Origin: Streptomyces corallincola
GTDB lineage: Bacteria > Actinomycetota > Actinomycetes > Streptomycetales > Streptomycetaceae
Assembly (NCBI RefSeq): GCF_019104725.1
Contig: NZ_JAHRXF010000013.1
Location: 1-64,000, forward strand
DNA: 64,000 nt
Direction of reading: 5' to 3'
Under the pieces are notes generated by a model. That model was not told where the DNA came from. It saw only the letters and a program-made list of their open reading frames with translations, and searched no databases. The position numbers were made by a program, and so were the translations under genes. Below are positions 8,352 to 16,512 of the stretch, piece after piece; the stretch's first letter is position 1, and each line of letters starts with the position of its first letter.

Positions 8352-8380
8352 ACAACGAGTGGCTCGGCACTTGGGTTACG
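8352..8380 (-). promoter_or_regulatory. Candidate sigma-BldN promoter of rsbN
   Basis: Read on the minus strand, CGTAAC (8380-8375) and CGTTGT (8357-8352) are separated by exactly 17 bases. This matches my recollection of the -35/-10 sequences reported for BldN-dependent promoters such as bldM p1 (CGTAAC and CGTT-rich). It lies between bldN and rsbN and would give a leader of about 120 bases. It fits published reports that rsbN is itself a BldN target, but the consensus is from memory. Confidence 0.6.
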
Positions 8381-8443
8381 GACCGGGGGTGACCGGTTCG
8401 GAGAGTCAACGCGCCTTCACTGAGCGTGAGTTGGGGGTGCCCG

Positions 8444-9241
8444 TCAGCGGGTGTCCTCCGGGAGCAGCCGGGCCAGGGTGCGCACGGCCCGGTACTGGAG
8501 GGTCTTGATCGCCCCCTCGTTCTTGCCCATGACCCGCGCCGTCTCCGCCACCGACAGACCTTGCAGGAAGCGCAGCGTCACGCACTCCTGCTGCTGCGGG
8601 TTGAGCCGTCGTACGGCTTCGAGCAGCGCGGTGTTGGAGAGGTGTTCGAGGACGGACTCCTCCGGTGAGCGCGCGACCTCGTTGGCGTCGAGCATCTCGC
8701 CGGTGGTGACCTCCAGGCGGAACCGGCTGGACTTGAAGTGGTCCGCGACGAGGTTGCGGGCGATGGTCACCAGCCAGGCCCCGAAGTCGCGGCCCTGCCA
8801 GGTGAAGGTGCCGATCCGGCGGAGCGCCCGCAGGAACGTCTCGCTGGTCAGGTCCTCGGCGGTCGCCTTGCCGCCCACCCGGTAGTAGATGTACCGGTAC
8901 ACCGTGTCGCTGTACTGGTCGTAGAGCCGGCCGAACGCCTCGGACTCACCGGCCTGGGCGCGTTCGACCAGGTCCAGCATCCGGGCGCTGTCGCTGTCGG
9001 CGGCCGGGCGCCGGGCGGTGGGCGCGCCGGTGGTCCGGCCGCGTCTGCCGACGGCGGCACCGCTCTCGGCCAGTGCGTAGCACGGACCGGCGGGCGCGGC
9101 GGCGGTGGCGAGGGCGGGGACGGCGTACGCGGGGACGGCGTACGCGGTGGGGACGAGGCCGCGCAACGTCTCTTTGACCGTTGCGACTGTTGTGCGCAGC
9201 GTAGCCAGGCCCGAGGTGTCAACCCCGACGTGTGGGTACAC
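8444..9241 (-). CDS. bldN: BldN (AdsA) ECF-subfamily RNA polymerase sigma factor
   Basis: This 265-residue sigma-70 family factor is required for aerial mycelium formation in Streptomyces, directing bldM, chaplin and rodlin transcription. Region 2 spans about residues 98-165 (EAFGRLYDQYSDTVYRYIYY and ARNLVADHFK) and region 4 about 205-262 (LNPQQQECVTLRFLQGLS and GKNEGAIKTLQYRA). About 86 residues precede region 2, matching the N-terminal pro-sequence described for S. coelicolor BldN, which is made as a precursor; here it begins MYPHVGVDTSGLATLR and includes a repeated YAVPA unit encoded by a 15-base near-repeat. GTG 9241 fits this conserved N-terminus. A long upstream region with a BldD-like site precedes it, and rsbN follows. 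Confidence 0.97.
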   Translation of the reverse strand: MYPHVGVDTSGLATLRTTVATVKETLRGLVPTAYAVPAYAVPALATAAAPAGPCYALAESGAAVGRRGRTTGAPTARRPAADSDSARMLDLVERAQAGESEAFGRLYDQYSDTVYRYIYYRVGGKATAEDLTSETFLRALRRIGTFTWQGRDFGAWLVTIARNLVADHFKSSRFRLEVTTGEMLDANEVARSPEESVLEHLSNTALLEAVRRLNPQQQECVTLRFLQGLSVAETARVMGKNEGAIKTLQYRAVRTLARLLPEDTR

Positions 9242-9405
9242 GGGACTCCCAGAGGCAGAGCTTTCATCACGTGCGGTGCCCGGACTTTCACCCGTCGTAG
9301 CGACGGAAGGGGCACCTGATTGCGTTTGAGGAGAATAACGCTTCGTACAGGGGCTGCTACACCGAGTTGCTCAAACTGTCGGTTGCGTCGCTTCCGGTGC
9401 GGATT

Positions 9406-9419
9406 GGTGACGCTTCACG
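9406..9419 (-). promoter_or_regulatory. Candidate BldD operator upstream of bldN
   Basis: On the minus strand this reads CGTGA-AGCG-TCACC, fitting the early BldD operator description AGTgA-(n)-TCACc with a 4-base spacer. It is about 165 bases upstream of the bldN start. BldD is known to repress bldN during vegetative growth. Against the later palindromic consensus only one half-site (GCGTCA) is good, so the match is partial. Confidence 0.45.
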
Positions 9420-9617
9420 TGCCGCAAGCTGATCGCTTCTTGATCGAAAAGTGCTCGTTTTCGGTGATGCGATGGGCGAGTTACGGGGACGGAGGCATAA
9501 TCCGGCGGCAGGCGGCACGTTTCGGCAGTCGCGGCCGGATGATCGAAGATGACGCGCGGAACACGCGTCCCCGGCGCCCGGTGCCGTAACCCCCGCGCGT
9601 TACAGGGGCGACAAAAC

Positions 9618-9648
9618 GGGCGCGCCCCCGGTGCCGGGTGACGCGCCC
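9618..9648 (-). terminator. Possible hairpin terminator of the HAD-IB phosphatase gene
   Basis: GGGCGCG (9618-9624) pairs with CGCGCCC (9642-9648), with further C/G pairing inside the loop. It lies 20 bases beyond the stop codon at 9668 on the minus strand. Confidence 0.5.
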
Positions 9649-9667
9649 TCGGGTTGGCGGGGGAGTG

Positions 9668-10591
9668 CTAGCGGCGGCGCCTGCTGATGGCGATGGCCGC
9701 CGCCGTGCCGCCCGCGACGGCGCCGACTCCGGCCGCCGCCGGGATGCCGACCTTCGCGGCCTTGCGGCCGGTGCGGTAGTCGCGCAGCCGCCAGTCCTTC
9801 TCCCGCGCGTGCCTGCGCAGCTTGGCGTCCGGGTTGATGGCGTAGGGGTGGCCGACCAGGGAGAGCATCGGGATGTCGTTGTGGCTGTCGCTGTACGCGG
9901 CGCAGCGGGTGAGGTCCAGCCCCTCGGCGGCGGCCAGCGCGCGCACCGCCTCCGCCTTGGCGGGCCCGTGCAGCGGCTCGCCGACCAGGCGCCCGGTGTA
10001 GACCCCGCCGACCGACTCCGCGACCGTGCCGAGGGCGCCGGTGAGGCCGAGGCGGCGGGCGATCACCGTGGCGATCTCCACCGGTGCCGCCGTCACCAGC
10101 CACACCTTCTGCCCCGCGTCCAGGTGGGCCTGGGCGAGGGCGCGGGTGCCGGGCCAGATCCGGTCCGCCATGTACTCGTCGTAGATCTCCTCGCCGATGC
10201 TCTGGAGCTCGGCGACGCGGTGGCCCTTGACGATGGAGAGCGCGGAGTCGCGGGCCTCCTGCATGTGCTCGGGGTCCTCGACCCCGGCCAGCCGGAACCA
10301 CGCCTGCTGCCAGGCGAACTTGGCCAGCTCGCGGGTCTCGAAGAACTTCCGTTTGTACAGGCCGCGTCCGAAGTGGAAGAGGGCGGCGCCCTGCATGACG
10401 GTGTTGTCCAGGTCGAAGAAGGCCGCCGCGCGGTCGTCGCCGATCACCGGGAAGTCCGGCTCCTGCGCGGCGGGCCGGGTCGGCGCCTCCCGCGAGGACT
10501 TGCGCGCCGCCTCCGCGGCGGCCTCGCCTGCCAACACGCTCCGCGCCGTGGCGGAGCGCCTACGGGGAGTGAGCCATCCGAGAGCGGCCAT
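9668..10591 (-). CDS. HAD-IB (SerB-like) family hydrolase with C-terminal membrane segment
   Basis: This 307-residue protein has the subclass IB HAD motifs: [11 protein letters not shown] (nucleophile Asp and general acid) near residue 58, VTAAP (motif II) near residue 153, and [10 protein letters not shown] (motif IV) near residue 217. The family includes phosphoserine phosphatases and related enzymes; the true substrate is unknown. The last 30 residues form a glycine/alanine-rich hydrophobic stretch ending in RRRR, which looks like a tail anchor with the catalytic domain in the cytoplasm. I choose ATG 10591 ([12 protein letters not shown]) over an upstream in-frame ATG at 10615 because conserved homologues start there. 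It is transcribed toward bldN but separated from it by 426 bases. Confidence 0.85.
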   Translation of the reverse strand: MAALGWLTPRRRSATARSVLAGEAAAEAARKSSREAPTRPAAQEPDFPVIGDDRAAAFFDLDNTVMQGAALFHFGRGLYKRKFFETRELAKFAWQQAWFRLAGVEDPEHMQEARDSALSIVKGHRVAELQSIGEEIYDEYMADRIWPGTRALAQAHLDAGQKVWLVTAAPVEIATVIARRLGLTGALGTVAESVGGVYTGRLVGEPLHGPAKAEAVRALAAAEGLDLTRCAAYSDSHNDIPMLSLVGHPYAINPDAKLRRHAREKDWRLRDYRTGRKAAKVGIPAAAGVGAVAGGTAAAIAISRRRR

Positions 10592-10716
10592 GCCGTGAGC
10601 ATAGCCATTCCGCAAGGGGGCGTTGGGAGCCGATGGGTTCGCGGGGTGTGAACTCTCCGCGACCGGGCCGTAAAAGAAGAGGGAGCGCGGTGCGGAGGCG
10701 GAGGGAGAATGGCGGC

Positions 10717-10989
10717 ATGACTCCTCTCTTCCGGCGCAAGGCCGCTCCGCGGGAGCGTTTGGTCACACTGGTCCGCAAGGAGGGCTGCCATCTGTGCGAC
10801 GACGCGCAGGCGGTGGTCGAGCGGGTCTGCGGTGAGCTGGGCGTGCCCTGGGAGCACAAGGACATCGGCGCGGACCGGGAGTTGTACGAGCGGTACTGGG
10901 AGCAGATCCCGGTGGTGCTGGTGGACGGGCGGCAGCACACCTTCTGGCGGGTGGACCCCGCGCGGCTGCGGAAGGAACTGACCGAGTAG
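10717..10989 (+). CDS. Glutaredoxin-family thiol redox protein (DUF836-like)
   Basis: This 90-residue cytosolic protein has a thioredoxin fold with the redox motif in [11 protein letters not shown] (CxxC near residues 24-27) and the cis-proline segment [10 protein letters not shown] near residue 63. The pattern is that of small glutaredoxin-like proteins conserved next to rex and hemA in actinobacteria. The ATG is preceded by GGAGGCGGAGGGAGAA. About 240 bases separate it from rex, and the Rex operator lies in that gap, so this gene is not controlled by that operator as part of the same transcript. A link to redox control is inferred from context. Confidence 0.88.
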   Translation: MTPLFRRKAAPRERLVTLVRKEGCHLCDDAQAVVERVCGELGVPWEHKDIGADRELYERYWEQIPVVLVDGRQHTFWRVDPARLRKELTE

Positions 10990-11136
10990 TACAAGTGTCC
11001 GGTGAACGTCGCTTAGGATCGATGGCGCTCGACGTTCGGTCTCGGGGGCGGGATTCATGAGGAGTGTGTCGGTTTTGCCCCCACGAGTGACGTGCGTGAC
11101 CCCGATCACGTTGGACGGGCAAAACGGACACCATCT

Positions 11137-11154
11137 TTGTGCACGCGTTCACAA
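11137..11154 (+). promoter_or_regulatory. Rex operator (ROP) of the rex-hemACD operon
   Basis: The 18-base sequence TTGTGCACGCGTTCACAA matches the Streptomyces Rex operator TTGTGAAnnnnTTCACAA with one mismatch, and the palindrome extends outward (TCTTTGTG and CACAAAGA). It lies about 80 bases upstream of the rex start. Rex represses its own operon when NADH/NAD+ is low, and NADH releases it; this arrangement is established in S. coelicolor. Confidence 0.95.
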
Positions 11155-11230
11155 AGACATAGCCTGCTTCCGACGGGGCGGTCCGGGGACGTATGGCCGC
11201 CAACAGCCCCGCTCTACCCGCAGGAGCACC

Positions 11231-11998
11231 GTGGCAACTGGCCGAACACACCGACCGGCGACCCGTAGCCGAGGAATTCCCGAGGCCACCGTCGCCCGTC
11301 TTCCGCTGTACCTCCGGGCCCTGACCGCGCTCTCCGAGCGCTCGGTGCCCACGGTCTCCTCCGAGGAACTCGCCGCCGCCGCCGGTGTCAACTCCGCCAA
11401 GCTGCGCAAGGACTTCTCCTACCTCGGCTCGTACGGCACCCGCGGGGTCGGTTACGACGTCGAGTACCTCGTCTACCAGATCTCCCGCGAACTCGGCCTC
11501 ACCCAGGACTGGCCGGTCGTCATCGTCGGCATCGGCAACCTCGGCGCCGCGCTCGCCAACTACGGCGGGTTCGCCTCGCGCGGGTTCCGCGTCGCCGCGC
11601 TGATCGACGCCGACCCGGCGATGGCCGGGAAGCCCGTCGCGGGCATGCCGGTCCGGCACAGCGACGAGCTGGAGCGGATCATCGAGGACAACGGGGTCTC
11701 CATCGGTGTCATCGCCACCCCGGCCGGTGCCGCGCAGCCCGTCTGCGACCGGCTGGTGGCCGCCGGTGTCACCTCCATCCTGAACTTCGCGCCCACCGTG
11801 CTGTCCGTCCCCGAGGGCGTCGATGTGCGCAAGGTGGACCTCTCCATCGAGTTGCAGATCCTCGCCTTCCACGAGCAGCGCAAGGCCGGTGAGGAGACCG
11901 CCGCCGGTGACGGCGCGGTGCCCGCCGCCACCACCCGCCGGGGCGGCCCGGCCGACCAGGGACCCGACGGGGACGTGCCCGCCGTGATGCCGGCATGA
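11231..11998 (+). CDS. rex: Rex redox-sensing transcriptional repressor
   Basis: This 255-residue repressor has an N-terminal winged-helix domain (RLPLYLRALTALSERSVPTV and SAKLRKDFSYLGSYGTRGVG, residues 23-74) and a C-terminal Rossmann domain with the NAD(H) motif GIGNLG at residues 100-105. It senses the cytosolic NADH/NAD+ ratio and controls respiratory and haem genes. The C-terminal tail after about residue 222 is variable and low in complexity. GTG 11231 follows CAGGAG by 5 bases and gives the conserved N-terminus MATGRTHRPATRSRGIPEAT. It is autoregulated through the operator at 11137-11154. Its TGA overlaps the hemA ATG (ATGA), so it is the first gene of a rex-hemA-hemC-hemD operon. Confidence 0.98.
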   Translation: MATGRTHRPATRSRGIPEATVARLPLYLRALTALSERSVPTVSSEELAAAAGVNSAKLRKDFSYLGSYGTRGVGYDVEYLVYQISRELGLTQDWPVVIVGIGNLGAALANYGGFASRGFRVAALIDADPAMAGKPVAGMPVRHSDELERIIEDNGVSIGVIATPAGAAQPVCDRLVAAGVTSILNFAPTVLSVPEGVDVRKVDLSIELQILAFHEQRKAGEETAAGDGAVPAATTRRGGPADQGPDGDVPAVMPA

Positions 11999-13689
11999 GT
12001 CTCCTCGTCGTCGGGCTGAGCCACCGCAGCGCCCCGGTCAGCGTCCTGGAACGGGCCGCGCTCACCGCGGACGCCCAGGTCAAGCTGGTCCAGGACACGG
12101 TCGCCGCCGAGCCCGCCACCGAGGCCGCGGTACTCGCCACCTGTAACCGCATCGAGCTGTACGCCGACGTGGACAAGTTCCACGCCGGTGTCGCCGAGCT
12201 GTCCACGCTGCTCGCCCAGCACAGCGGCGTCGGCCTGGAGGAACTCACCCCCCACCTCTACGTCCACTACGAGGACCGCGCCGTCCACCATCTGTTCTCG
12301 GTGGCGTGCGGGCTGGACTCGATGGTGGTCGGTGAGGGACAGATCCTCGGCCAGATCAAGGACGCCCTGGCCCGCGCCCAGGAGCTGCACTCCGCGGGCA
12401 AGCTGCTCAACGACCTCTTCCAGCAGGCGCTGCGGGTCGGCAAGCGCGCCCACTCCGAGACCGGCATCGACCGCGCCGGGCAGTCCCTGGTCACCTTCGG
12501 CCTGGAACAGCTCGCGGCGGGCGGACCGGTGGAGGGCTGGGCGGCCGGGCGCCGGGCGCTGGTCATCGGCGCCGGGTCCATGTCGTCCCTGGCCGCCGCG
12601 ACCCTCGCGCGGGCCGGGGTGGCGGAGGTCGTGGTCGCCAACCGCACCTTCGAACGCGCCGAGCGCCTAGCGGGGATCCTCGCCGACGGCGACGACACGG
12701 CGGTGACCGCCCGCGCGGTACGGATGGACGCCGTGCCGTACGAGCTGACACGTGCCGACGTCGTCGTCTCCTGCACCGGCGCGACCGGCCTCGTCCTCAC
12801 GGCGGACGCCGTCGCGGAGGCGGCCCTCGGCCGTACCGGGCGGACCGCCACCGGGACCGCACCGGCCGGGGAGACGGCCCGTACCCCCAGGGCGCCGCAG
12901 GCCGCGGCCGAGGACGGCTGCCCGCTCGACCTGGCCGCCGTCCAGGGCGGCACCGGGTTCTCCGTGCACGGCGAGGCCGCCGTCGCCGGGATGGACGCGG
13001 CCACCCTCGAACAGCACGCGGCCTGGGTGGACAACGGCACCGCCGACCGGCGCGAGAGCGCCCGGCGCACGCCCGAGACCGACCCCGAACTGATCACCGC
13101 GCTGGCCGCGACCGCCGCCACCGCCGGACGGGTGCCCGAGCGGCGCCGCCCCGAGCCGGTGGCCGTCATCCCGCGCCCGGCGCCCGCCCTGTTCCTCCTC
13201 GACCTCGCCATGCCCCGCGACATCGACGCGGCCGTGCACCGGCTGGCCGGGGTGCGCCTGGTGGACATCGAGTCGCTGGCGGAGGCGTCGGCCGACGCCC
13301 CGATGGCGGCCGACGTGGACCGGGTGCGGCGTATCGTCTCCGACGAGGTCGCCGCCTTCGGCGCGGCGCAGCGGGCGGCGCACATCACGCCGACCGTGGT
13401 GGCACTGCGCAGCATGGCCGCCGACGTGGTCGCGGGCGAGATCGCGCGGCTCGACGGCCGGCTGCCCGGCCTGGACGAACGCCAGCGCGGCGAGATCCGG
13501 CAGGCCGTGCACCGGGTCGTGGACAAACTCCTGCACGCACCGACCGTACGGGTCAAGCAGCTCGCGGCCGAGCCCGGCGGTGCCGGGTACGCGGACGCGC
13601 TGCGGACCCTGTTCGACCTCGACCCCGAGACGGTGGCCGCCGTCTCGCGGGCCGTGGACAGCACAGACGAGAAGGACCGACCGGCATGA
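11995..13689 (+). CDS. hemA: Glutamyl-tRNA reductase
   Basis: HemA catalyses NADPH-dependent reduction of glutamyl-tRNA(Glu) to glutamate-1-semialdehyde, the first committed step of tetrapyrrole synthesis. The protein has 564 residues. The catalytic Cys50 is in VLATCNRIELY, SHRSAPVS is near residue 9, the substrate-binding segment GLDSMVVGEGQILGQIK is near residue 105, and the NADPH motif VIGAGSMSSLAA is near residue 190. Compared with compact homologues of about 420 residues there is an insertion at about residues 275-395, rich in Ala, Thr and Arg, within the NADPH domain; this is seen in other actinobacterial HemA proteins. The start overlaps the rex stop and the stop overlaps the hemC start, each by 4 bases. 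Confidence 0.97.
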   Translation: MSLLVVGLSHRSAPVSVLERAALTADAQVKLVQDTVAAEPATEAAVLATCNRIELYADVDKFHAGVAELSTLLAQHSGVGLEELTPHLYVHYEDRAVHHLFSVACGLDSMVVGEGQILGQIKDALARAQELHSAGKLLNDLFQQALRVGKRAHSETGIDRAGQSLVTFGLEQLAAGGPVEGWAAGRRALVIGAGSMSSLAAATLARAGVAEVVVANRTFERAERLAGILADGDDTAVTARAVRMDAVPYELTRADVVVSCTGATGLVLTADAVAEAALGRTGRTATGTAPAGETARTPRAPQAAAEDGCPLDLAAVQGGTGFSVHGEAAVAGMDAATLEQHAAWVDNGTADRRESARRTPETDPELITALAATAATAGRVPERRRPEPVAVIPRPAPALFLLDLAMPRDIDAAVHRLAGVRLVDIESLAEASADAPMAADVDRVRRIVSDEVAAFGAAQRAAHITPTVVALRSMAADVVAGEIARLDGRLPGLDERQRGEIRQAVHRVVDKLLHAPTVRVKQLAAEPGGAGYADALRTLFDLDPETVAAVSRAVDSTDEKDRPA

Positions 13690-14645
13690 CTGACAGGGCT
13701 TTGCGGCTGGGGACCAGGCGGAGCAAGCTCGCCGTGGCCCAGTCCGGGCAGGTGGCGGACGCGGTCCGCCGGGCGACCGGACAGCAGGTCGAGCTGGTCG
13801 AGATCACCACCTACGGCGACACCTCGCGCGAGCACCTCGCGCAGATCGGCGGCACCGGTGTCTTCGTGACGGCGCTGCGCGACGCGCTGCTGCGCGGCGA
13901 GGTCGATTTCGCCGTTCACTCGCTCAAGGACCTGCCGACGGCGCAGCCCGAGGGGCTGGTGCTGGCGGCCGTACCGCAGCGCGAGGACCCCCGTGACGTG
14001 ATCGTCGCGCGGGACGCGCTGAAGTTCACCGACCTGCCGCGTGGGGCGCGCGTCGGCACCGGCTCGCCCCGGCGCATGGCGCAGCTCAACGCGTACGCCC
14101 GCGCGCACGGACTGGACATCGAGACGGTCCCGATCCGCGGCAACATCGACACCCGCGTCGGATATGTGCGCGCCGGTGAGCTGGACGCGGTGGTGCTGGC
14201 CGCCGCCGGGCTCAGCCGGATCGGCCGCACCGACGAGGTGACCGACTTCCTGTCGGTCGATACGGTTCTGCCCGCCCCCGGCCAGGGGGCCCTGGCGATC
14301 GAGTGTGCCGCGGACCGCGCGGACCTGATCGCCGCGCTCGGCGAACTCGACGACCCGTTCAGCCGGGCCGCCGTCACCGCCGAACGATCTCTGCTCGCCG
14401 CCCTGGAGGCCGGATGCAGCGCCCCGGTGGGCGCGCTGGCCGACCTGCTGGCCGACGGGCGGAATGTCAAGGAAATGCGCCTGCGGGCCGTTGTCGGCAC
14501 CACCGACGGCTCCCGCACGGTGCAGATGTCCACCACCGGTCCCGTGCCCCTCACGCACGACGGGGCGACGGCACTCGGGCGCGAACTCGCCTCCGGGATG
14601 CTCGCCCAGGGCGCGGCCGGTCTGATGGGGGAGCGAGCACTGTGA
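13686..14645 (+). CDS. hemC: Hydroxymethylbilane synthase (porphobilinogen deaminase)
   Basis: This 319-residue cytosolic enzyme polymerises four porphobilinogen molecules into hydroxymethylbilane using a covalently attached dipyrromethane cofactor. Visible features are the N-terminal LRLGTRRSKLA, HSLKDLPT with the catalytic Asp at residue 82, substrate-binding arginines in GTGSPRRMAQL and RGNIDTR, and the cofactor-attachment Cys244 in LEAGCSAPVGA. Length is normal. The ATG overlaps the hemA stop (ATGA) and the stop overlaps the next start (GTGA), so translation is coupled through the operon under Rex control. Confidence 0.98.
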   Translation: MTDRALRLGTRRSKLAVAQSGQVADAVRRATGQQVELVEITTYGDTSREHLAQIGGTGVFVTALRDALLRGEVDFAVHSLKDLPTAQPEGLVLAAVPQREDPRDVIVARDALKFTDLPRGARVGTGSPRRMAQLNAYARAHGLDIETVPIRGNIDTRVGYVRAGELDAVVLAAAGLSRIGRTDEVTDFLSVDTVLPAPGQGALAIECAADRADLIAALGELDDPFSRAAVTAERSLLAALEAGCSAPVGALADLLADGRNVKEMRLRAVVGTTDGSRTVQMSTTGPVPLTHDGATALGRELASGMLAQGAAGLMGERAL

Positions 14646-16342
14646 GCCCCACCACTCTTCCCGCCGGTCCGGAGCACGGGCACGTCACCTTCCTGGGTGC
14701 CGGACCCGGAGATCCGGGACTGCTGACCCTGCGCGCCGTGGAGGCGCTGTCCCACGCGGACGTCCTGGTCGCCGAGCCCGATGTGCTCGACGTCGTGCGG
14801 ACGCACGCCCGGCAGGGCGTGTCGGTCGTGCCCACGGACGCGTCCTCGGAGGCGCGGCCGGGCACTCCGCAGCTGACCGTCGTTGACGGGGCGTCAACAA
14901 CCGCCGCCGCCCCGGCTGTCGTCCGGGACGCGGCTCATCTTGTCATGGAGGCCGCGCGGGGCGGCAGGCGGGTCGTACGGGCGGTGTCCGGTGATCCGGG
15001 CCTCGACGCCTACGCGGCCGAGGAGATGCTCGCCTGCGCGGCGGCCGGGGTGCCCTTCGAGGTCGTCCCGGGTGTCGCGGCGGCGGTCGGTGTCCCCGCG
15101 TACGCCGGTGTGCCGCTGCGCGACGCGCAGGGCGCGGACGTCCGGTTCGTGGACGCCCGTACCGCCTCCGCGCGCTGCTGGACCGAGGTCGGCGCCTCGG
15201 ACGGCACGGCCGTCGTGTCCACCACGCTGGACGCGGTGGCGGCGGCGGCCGGGGAGCTGGTCTCCGCCGGGCGCAAGCCGGACACCCCGCTGTCCGTGAC
15301 GGTGGCCGGTACGACCACCCGGCAGCGCACCTGGACGGCGACGCTCGGCACGATCGCGCAGACGCTGAAGCAGGCGAAGGTGCTGCCCTCGCCGGACGGC
15401 GGCCGACCGGTGATAGCCGTGGTCGGCGAGCTGTCCGCCGCCGCCCGGCGCGACCAGTTGTCGTGGTTCGAGTCCAAGCCGCTGTTCGGCTGGAAGGTCC
15501 TCGTGCCGCGCACCAAGGAGCAGGCGGTGTCGCTCTCCGACCAGCTCCGCTCCTACGGCGCGGTGCCGTACGAGGTGCCGACCATCGCGGTGGAGCCGCC
15601 GCGCACCCCGCAGCAGATGGAGCGGGCCGTCAAGGGCCTGGTCACCGGGCGCTACGAGTGGATCGCCTTCACCTCGGTGAACGCGGTCAAGGCGGTCCGC
15701 GAGAAGTTCGAGGAGTACGGTCTCGACGCCCGCGCGTTCGCCGGGATCAAGGTCGCCGCGGTGGGCGAGCAGACCGCGAAGGCGCTGATCGCCTTCGGCG
15801 TGAAGCCCGACCTGGTGCCGAGCGGCGAGCAGTCGGCGGCCGGGCTGCTGGAGGACTGGCCGCCCTACGACCCGGTCTTCGACCCGATCGACCGCGTCTT
15901 CCTGCCGCGTGCCGACATCGCCACCGAGACCCTGGTGGCCGGGCTGATCGAGCTGGGCTGGGAGGTGGACGACGTCACGGCCTACCGGACCGTGCGCGCC
16001 TCGCCGCCGCCCGCCGAGACGCGGGAGGCCATCAAGGGCGGCGGGTTCGACGCGGTGCTGTTCACGTCGTCCTCCACGGTCCGCAACCTCGTCGGCATCG
16101 CGGGCAAGCCGCACAACGTGACGGTGATCGCGTGCATCGGCCCGGCCACGGCGAAGACCGCCGAGGAGCACGGGCTGCGGGTGGACGTGATGGCGCCCGA
16201 GCCGTCCGTGCTGAAGCTGGCGGAGGCGCTGGCCGACTTCGGCATGAAGCGCCGCGCCGCGGCCCTGGAGGCGGGCGACCCGGTGACCCGGCCCAGCGAG
16301 CGGCGTCCCGGCGCCCGGAGGCGCAGGACGACCACGACCTGA
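14642..16342 (+). CDS. hemD: Fused uroporphyrinogen-III C-methyltransferase (CysG-like) / uroporphyrinogen-III synthase
   Basis: This 566-residue protein has two domains. The N-terminal SUMT/CobA-like domain (about 1-260) has the motif FLGAGPGDPGLLTLRA near residue 18 and VPFEVVPGVAAAVGVPAYAG near residue 138. The C-terminal HemD domain (about 270-530) closes hydroxymethylbilane to uroporphyrinogen III, with VPRTKEQAVSLSDQL, YEWIAFTSVNAV and VLFTSSSTVRNL visible. The methyltransferase half looks eroded: where active enzymes have VRLKGGDP followed by FGRG, this protein has VVRAVSGDPGLDAYAAEE, so methyl transfer may be weak or lost while the synthase half is intact. A basic tail ends RRRRTTTT. 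GTG 14642 overlaps the hemC stop. A hairpin terminator follows. Confidence 0.93.
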   Translation: MSPTTLPAGPEHGHVTFLGAGPGDPGLLTLRAVEALSHADVLVAEPDVLDVVRTHARQGVSVVPTDASSEARPGTPQLTVVDGASTTAAAPAVVRDAAHLVMEAARGGRRVVRAVSGDPGLDAYAAEEMLACAAAGVPFEVVPGVAAAVGVPAYAGVPLRDAQGADVRFVDARTASARCWTEVGASDGTAVVSTTLDAVAAAAGELVSAGRKPDTPLSVTVAGTTTRQRTWTATLGTIAQTLKQAKVLPSPDGGRPVIAVVGELSAAARRDQLSWFESKPLFGWKVLVPRTKEQAVSLSDQLRSYGAVPYEVPTIAVEPPRTPQQMERAVKGLVTGRYEWIAFTSVNAVKAVREKFEEYGLDARAFAGIKVAAVGEQTAKALIAFGVKPDLVPSGEQSAAGLLEDWPPYDPVFDPIDRVFLPRADIATETLVAGLIELGWEVDDVTAYRTVRASPPPAETREAIKGGGFDAVLFTSSSTVRNLVGIAGKPHNVTVIACIGPATAKTAEEHGLRVDVMAPEPSVLKLAEALADFGMKRRAAALEAGDPVTRPSERRPGARRRRTTTT

Positions 16343-16359
16343 GCCCTGCCCGACCGACC

Positions 16360-16395
16360 GGCGGCGGAGCACCCCTCGGGGGGCGCTCCGCCGCC
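16360..16395 (+). terminator. Terminator of the rex-hemACD operon
   Basis: GGCGGCGGAGC (16360-16370) pairs with GCTCCGCCGCC (16385-16395), with additional CCCC/GGGG pairing inside, followed by GTTTCGC. It starts 18 bases after the stop codon. Confidence 0.88.
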
Positions 16396-16458
16396 GTTTC
16401 GCGTTCCCGTTCGCCAACTCGCTGAACTCTTCCGCCCGTTGACGCGTGTGATGTGCGA

Positions 16459-16476
16459 GACCGTTCGGGGCAATCG
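16459..16476 (+). promoter_or_regulatory. Upstream box shared by the two small secreted-peptide genes (copy 1)
   Basis: GACCGTTCGGGGCAATCG lies about 55 bases before the start codon of the secreted-peptide gene at 16513. A near-identical box (GACCATTCGGGTCAATTG, 15 of 18 identical) lies at the same distance upstream of the paralogue at 22190. Shared sequence and spacing suggest a common promoter or operator element, or recent duplication. No regulator can be named. Confidence 0.5.
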
Positions 16477-16512
16477 GGCCTCACGGTGTGGAAGCCGCAG
16501 AAAGGTGAACAA

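Larger units (their letters stand above)
9242..9667. other. 426-base intergenic regulatory region upstream of bldN
   Basis: No convincing gene is present between the bldN start and the stop of the HAD-IB phosphatase gene; short frames here lack Streptomyces codon bias and the region is locally richer in A+T than its surroundings. It should contain the bldN promoter and leader, a BldD-like element (9406-9419) and a hairpin (9618-9648) that may terminate the upstream minus-strand gene. Confidence 0.7.
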
